Assembly: GCA_030632305.1 (NCBI GenBank)
Contig: DAOVUZ010000027.1
Coordinates: 1-8,229, forward strand
Length of the DNA stretch: 8,229 nucleotides
Reading direction: 5' to 3'
From: Dehalococcoidales bacterium
GTDB lineage: Bacteria > Chloroflexota > Dehalococcoidia > Dehalococcoidales > DAOVUZ01
The stretch's first letter is position 1. Every line of letters starts with the position of its first letter. Both the position numbers and the translations under genes were made by a program. Positions 5,172-8,229 of this stretch are shown in pieces. The notes under the pieces were generated by a model. It made no database searches and had not been told where the DNA came from. It saw only the letters and a list, made by a program, of their open reading frames with translations.

Positions 5172-6047
5172 ATGGAAGACATAGTGCTTAATACCGATTT
5201 GAAAAGTCTTAAACTTTTCAAAAAAGGAAAGGTGAGGGATATTTATGACCTGGATGACAAGCTCCTCATCGTAGCTACCGACCGAATTTCTGCCTTTGAT
5301 GTGGTCATCCCCAATGGCATCCCCCAAAAGGGCAGGGTCCTCACCACCCTCTCCCTCTTCTGGTTTGATTTTTGCCAGGACATTATTGCCAACCACCTTA
5401 TGCCACTCAGACTTACCTTTCTCCCTGAGCAGGAAAGGAAGCTTTTAGAAGGAAGGACAATGCTGGTCAAAAAGACAAACCCAATCCCCGTTGAGTGCAT
5501 CGTGAGGGGGTATCTTTCAGGTTCGGCGTGGAAGGAATACCAGAGTAAAGGGTCGGTGTCGGGAATTAAGCTTCCTCCCGGGCTTCAGGAATCAGAGAAA
5601 TTACCAGAGCCTATTTTCACCCCATCAACTAAAGCCCAAACCGGTCATGATATAAATATAACCTTTGACGAGCTTCAAAATCTGGTGGGGTCGGAGCTTG
5701 CCTCAAAGCTGCGCCAGGCATCCCTCAAGATATACCTGAAAGCATCGGATTACGCTGAGAAAAGAGGAATAATCATCGCCGATACCAAATTTGAGTTCGG
5801 GATTGGTGATGGAGAAGCTATTTTAATAGATGAGCTTCTTACTCCAGATTCATCCCGATTCTGGTCAAAAGAAGGATATAAACCGGGCAAGCCTCAGCCG
5901 AGTTTTGACAAGCAATTTGCAAGGGACTACTTAAACGGGCTTGAGTGGGATAAGACTCCGCCGGCACCGGAATTGCCCCCCGAGATAATTGAGGAAACCA
6001 GCCGAAAGTATCTGGAGGCATGCAACCGGCTGCTAGACCGCGGATAA
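5172..6047 (+). CDS. purC: SAICAR synthetase PurC (phosphoribosylaminoimidazole-succinocarboxamide synthase)
   Basis: Joins CAIR and aspartate with ATP to make SAICAR in de novo purine synthesis; cytosolic. The 291-residue length fits the longer form of the enzyme (about 290-310 residues, as in yeast) and not the roughly 240-residue E. coli form. Motifs in order: GKVRDIYD (19-26, nucleotide loop), TDRISAFD (36-43), ECIVRGYLSGS (108-118, SAICAR synthetase signature), EPIFTPSTKA (146-155), ADTKFEFG (203-210, second signature) and DELLTPDSSRFW (220-231). The ATG at 5172 follows GGGA at close range and GGAGG a little further up. It is monocistronic here: rplU is divergent upstream and coaE convergent downstream, with 28 bases between stop codons and no clear terminator. 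Confidence 0.97.
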   Translation: MEDIVLNTDLKSLKLFKKGKVRDIYDLDDKLLIVATDRISAFDVVIPNGIPQKGRVLTTLSLFWFDFCQDIIANHLMPLRLTFLPEQERKLLEGRTMLVKKTNPIPVECIVRGYLSGSAWKEYQSKGSVSGIKLPPGLQESEKLPEPIFTPSTKAQTGHDINITFDELQNLVGSELASKLRQASLKIYLKASDYAEKRGIIIADTKFEFGIGDGEAILIDELLTPDSSRFWSKEGYKPGKPQPSFDKQFARDYLNGLEWDKTPPAPELPPEIIEETSRKYLEACNRLLDRG

Positions 6048-6075
6048 AATTCCACCTAAAGCTGGAGGAGCACTG

Positions 6076-6684
6076 TTAAAGCCCGGGGCACCGGCTCTGA
6101 AGCCCCCGCCATAGCTCTCCCACCCTGGTTTTCAATTCCTCAAGGTCACAATCAGTATCTATTACCACGTCAGCATGCCTTATCCGTTCCTCTGAAGATA
6201 GCTGGGAGTGGATACGAGCCAGAGCTTGCTGGCGAGACAGTCCTTTCTGCGCCTCAAGTCGGCTTAACACTGTCGCCTCAGAAGCTACAGTAACCCACAC
6301 CTCATCTATTGATGAAGTCCAGCCGACTTCAACTAGCAGCGGAGCTTCAAGGACTACTACATCCATTCCTTGCCACCGGTAGTCATCAAGTTGAGCCGTT
6401 ACTATTTCATACATCCGGGGATGCATTATCCGGTTCAACCGGGCTAAGGACTCAGGATCGCCAAACACCCTCTCACCCAGCTTTTCACGGTCAATATCAC
6501 CAGCAGGGGTAAGAATCTGCCTGCCAAAGGCAGCCACCACCTGCCGCCATATTTCAGTATCAGGTTTGAAGGCTTCATGCCCTACTTTATCGGCATCCAG
6601 AATGACCGCCCCCAGTTCAGCCAGAAACCGGGACACAGTGCTCTTGCCACTACCTATGCCACCAGTAAGCCCTATGACTTTCAT
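6076..6684 (-). CDS. coaE: dephospho-CoA kinase CoaE
   Basis: Phosphorylates the ribose 3'-hydroxyl of dephospho-CoA with ATP, the last step of coenzyme A synthesis. With the ATG at 6684 the protein has 202 residues, normal for the family. The Walker A motif GLTGGIGSGKST spans 5-16. DADKVGHE (30-37) carries the conserved acidic pair D30 and D32. LNRIMHPRMY follows near 83-92, then the VVVLEAPLLVE segment, and QLSSEERIRHADVVIDT near 162-178 is the usual C-terminal signature. A TTG at 6690 would add two residues, but AAAGG lies one base before it and at a 7-base spacing from the ATG, so the ATG is preferred. It converges on purC and diverges from the transporter gene. Function is secure. Confidence 0.96.
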   Translation of the reverse strand: MKVIGLTGGIGSGKSTVSRFLAELGAVILDADKVGHEAFKPDTEIWRQVVAAFGRQILTPAGDIDREKLGERVFGDPESLARLNRIMHPRMYEIVTAQLDDYRWQGMDVVVLEAPLLVEVGWTSSIDEVWVTVASEATVLSRLEAQKGLSRQQALARIHSQLSSEERIRHADVVIDTDCDLEELKTRVGELWRGLQSRCPGL

Positions 6685-6702
6685 TGCCAAACCTTTTATC
6701 TA

Positions 6703-6731
6703 AGTCTATCTGCTAATAGATAGGTAGTCAA
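6703..6731 (-). promoter_or_regulatory. predicted sigma-70-type promoter of coaE
   Basis: On the minus strand TTGACT (6726-6731, five of six) is 17 bases from TAGACT (6703-6708, four of six), close ahead of coaE. A small dyad, CTATCT (6706-6711) with AGATAG (6718-6723), lies between the elements and could be an operator or chance. Confidence 0.55.
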
Positions 6732-6770
6732 GAGATTCTTTATCTACCTCACCTTTTGATTTTTATTAGG

Positions 6771-6835
6771 CAACCCCATCCCCGTTTGTCCCCTTCCCCT
6801 TAATAAGGGGAAGGGGGATTAAGGGGGTGAGGGTG
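6771..6835. repeat. G-run palindromic intergenic repeat, copy B
   Basis: The core is a perfect palindrome: CCCCTTCCCCTTA (6790-6802) and TAAGGGGAAGGGG (6804-6816) around a single A. Imperfect complementarity extends outward to 32-base arms (6771-6802 and 6804-6835), with 24 of 32 positions pairing by my count. The right half resembles the element before hisI. It lies between the divergent coaE and transporter promoters. There is no coding capacity, so it looks like a REP- or MITE-like dispersed repeat. The rest of the 6685-6954 gap holds only the two promoters. Confidence 0.75.
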
Positions 6836-6918
6836 ACAGCAAATAGCGCTATACTGTCTATAATTGGCAACAGCCCAACTTATGATGGAACATCAGGCAG
6901 GAAGTCTTGCCTCAAGCC

Positions 6919-6927
6919 TGTTATAAT
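6919..6927 (+). promoter_or_regulatory. extended -10 promoter of the EamA transporter gene
   Basis: TGTTATAAT contains a perfect TATAAT (6922-6927) preceded by TG one base upstream, the extended -10 form that can work without a good -35; no -35 is recognisable at 16-18 bases. Transcription near 6934 gives a leader of about 27 bases. A second TATAAT at 6859-6864 lacks a well-spaced partner. Confidence 0.6.
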
Positions 6928-6960
6928 ATAAGCTTATGTTTTTTATAGGAGTAAGTGCTT

Positions 6961-7869
6961 ATGCCGGTTGATTGGGTTAGCATAGCTATATTCGGCACCG
7001 CCTTCCTTGGGCTGGTGAACATTATTGATAGCCACCTCATCTCCAGGCGAATGCCAAGCTTGCGGGCTTTCCTGCTGCCGGTGAGCTTTGTTACCCTGAC
7101 CTACGCGTCAGTATTATTTTACCTGTTCCCACTACCTGAGGACATCGGCATCTGGCCGTTAACAGCGGCAGTAGCCTCTGGTACACTCCGGACTATCTCT
7201 GTTACCATCCTGCTCTATACTCTAAAAAGAGAAGAGGTGTCACGGGTGATACCGATAGCCAGCACCTACCCTGTTTTCGTAGCTATTATGGCTGTTTTGC
7301 TACTGGGAGAGACACTATATCCCCTGCAGTGGATAGCAATAATTATCGTGGTCGCCGGAGCGGTAATAATCTCGGCTAGATGGAACCGCGGTGGTTCTAC
7401 TACCTGGCAGGGTGCTTTATTCTTCCTCCTTATCGGCTCCAGCCTGCTTATGGCAGTGGCGCATGTAACTGCCAAATATGCCCTAGACTATATTTCCTTC
7501 TGGAATATGTACTGTATTGGCGCCTTCTGTATGTCTGGCTTCTTCCTCCTTATTTCACTGCGCCCTCATATTCTCAAAGAGCTGGGCAATATGAAACAGC
7601 GGAACTCAGCCCTGACCTCAATCGCTCTTAATGAGGCACTGGTAATGATAGGAGTAGTGCTGTTATTCTGGGCGATGGAGAGAGGACCGGTGTCTCTAGT
7701 TTCTACAATTATCAGCAGCCGCCCCATATTTGTAGTTATATACGCTCTCATCCTGAGCCGTGTCTCTCCAATGCTTCTGGAGTGGCACTACGGGAGGGGA
7801 ATACTGGCGCTACGGCTCATCGCTATTACTATGATTGTCGGCGGGATAGCTATTATCTATCTAACCTGA
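6961..7869 (+). CDS. EamA/DMT-superfamily transporter (ten-helix permease)
   Basis: An inner-membrane protein of the drug/metabolite transporter superfamily; substrate unknown. From the ATG at 6961 it has 302 residues, the usual size. Two EamA repeats are visible. The first ends in VLLLGETLYPLQW followed by a glycine-containing helix (AIIIVVAGAVII) near residues 115-139. The second contains WAMERGPVSLVSTIIS and a final helix near 285-302. Hydrophobic segments alternate with short charged loops in a pattern consistent with ten helices. An upstream GTG at 6955 is only three bases from the AGGAG at 6947-6951, whereas the ATG is nine bases from it, so the ATG is favoured. Neighbours give no hint of the substrate: coaE is divergent, and the radical SAM gene downstream has its own promoter. 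Confidence 0.9.
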   Translation: MPVDWVSIAIFGTAFLGLVNIIDSHLISRRMPSLRAFLLPVSFVTLTYASVLFYLFPLPEDIGIWPLTAAVASGTLRTISVTILLYTLKREEVSRVIPIASTYPVFVAIMAVLLLGETLYPLQWIAIIIVVAGAVIISARWNRGGSTTWQGALFFLLIGSSLLMAVAHVTAKYALDYISFWNMYCIGAFCMSGFFLLISLRPHILKELGNMKQRNSALTSIALNEALVMIGVVLLFWAMERGPVSLVSTIISSRPIFVVIYALILSRVSPMLLEWHYGRGILALRLIAITMIVGGIAIIYLT

Positions 7870-7955
7870 GCATATTGTTCCTCGAATAGGGATTACCATG
7901 TCCAAACCTGTTCAAAAAATCTATGCCCTCCAACCTATAGTTGATAACAGCCGAG

Positions 7956-7964
7956 TGGTATAAT
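7956..7964 (+). promoter_or_regulatory. extended -10 promoter of the radical SAM gene
   Basis: TGGTATAAT holds a perfect TATAAT (7959-7964) with the upstream TG of an extended -10. The nearest -35-like TTGATA (7941-7946) is only 12 bases away, too close to serve. The leader to the ATG would be about 11 bases and contains GAGGTGA. Confidence 0.5.
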
Positions 7965-7981
7965 TAAGCTAAGAGGTGATT

Positions 7982-8229
7982 ATGCACGAAGCAATGCTCT
8001 ATGAAAAGTTGCCCAACTCCAGGGTGCGGTGTAACACCTGCCAGTGGCGCTGCAACATAAGCCCGGGTAAGTTTGGCGTCTGCAAGATGTATCACAACCA
8101 AGATGGCGCACTCTACAACATGAACTACGCCAGGGCATCATCAGTAGCCACTGACCCAATTGAAAAGAAACCATTATTCCACTTCTTCCCTGGTAGTCAG
8201 GCTTTCTCCCTGGGTGGCTGGGGGTGTAA
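7982..8229 (+). CDS. AmmeMemoRadiSam-type radical SAM protein, N-terminal part
   Basis: My translation gives 82 complete codons from the ATG at 7982 to the right edge, where the frame is still open. GAGGTGA lies just before the start. The N-terminus holds a four-cysteine module, C17-x2-C20-x3-C24 and C34 (RCNTCQWRCNISPGKFGVCK), followed by NYARASSVATDPIEKKPLFH, FFPGSQAFSLGGWGC. This matches the PflA-like COG1180 radical SAM family found next to AMMECR1 and MEMO-like proteins: the FSLG-x-WGC segment normally runs into the CxxxCxxC motif that binds the 4Fe-4S cluster and S-adenosylmethionine, which would lie just beyond the window. The final TAA-like bases are out of frame. The substrate of the family is not established. 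The exact subfamily is less sure than the fold. Confidence 0.87.
   Translation, partial: MHEAMLYEKLPNSRVRCNTCQWRCNISPGKFGVCKMYHNQDGALYNMNYARASSVATDPIEKKPLFHFFPGSQAFSLGGWGC

Noticed and set aside
5079..5396. Minus-strand open frame of 105 codons opposite the start of purC
   Set aside because: It is antisense to well-conserved PurC codons, crosses both divergent promoters, and its protein has no recognisable features.
6048..6075. Possible terminator between the convergent purC and coaE
   Set aside because: I could find no stable stem followed by a T tract on either strand.
6895..6912. AGGCA...TGCCT inverted repeat just upstream of the transporter -10
   Set aside because: Only five pairs with a mismatch beside them; likely chance.
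7870..8229. Hope of a novel system linking the transporter and the radical SAM gene
   Set aside because: The radical SAM gene has its own extended -10 promoter and belongs to a known family; nothing in the sequence links the two.

Overview
The window holds ordinary bacterial housekeeping genes in short operons on both strands, with gaps under about 300 bases. A type V fructose-1,6-bisphosphate aldolase/phosphatase, a zinc-type L31, a YqhQ-like DUF1385 protein, an AmmeMemoRadiSam-type radical SAM gene, mixed ATG/GTG/TTG starts and G-run palindromic repeats suggest an anaerobic, deep-branching bacterium. I favour the Chloroflexota, probably a Dehalococcoidia-like lineage. This placement is an inference from gene content, not from a database search.

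Layout. Positions 1-1890 (minus strand): a broken cobO, then fbp, then rdgB, which runs off the left edge. They are closely packed and probably share one promoter at 1952-1980. Positions 2005-3257 (plus strand): hisA and hisI, two histidine-biosynthesis enzymes behind a promoter that carries a perfect inverted repeat. Positions 3242-5074 (minus strand): rplU, rpmA, rpmE and a DUF1385 membrane protein, with a strong intrinsic terminator between rpmE and DUF1385. Positions 5098-6047 (plus strand): purC, divergent from rplU. Positions 6076-6731 (minus strand): coaE. Positions 6922-7869 (plus strand): an EamA/DMT-type ten-helix transporter. Positions 7956-8229 (plus strand): the start of a radical SAM gene cut by the right edge.

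How the genes fit together. HisI and HisA catalyse consecutive-but-one steps of histidine synthesis (PRA-CH cyclohydrolase, then ProFAR isomerase); the other his genes must lie elsewhere. PurC makes a purine intermediate, and CoaE finishes coenzyme A. RdgB cleans the nucleotide pool, and the bifunctional Fbp points to gluconeogenic carbon flow. L21, L27 and L31 are large-subunit ribosomal proteins.

I see no undescribed multi-gene system, mobile element with a transposase, CRISPR array, tRNA or rRNA. The points worth a second look are small-scale: a probable AUU start codon for rplU, a truncated cobO with an inverted repeat at the break, a palindromic intergenic repeat that supplies the hisI ribosome-binding site, a terminator that leaves DUF1385 no room for its own promoter, and the dyad in the hisA promoter.
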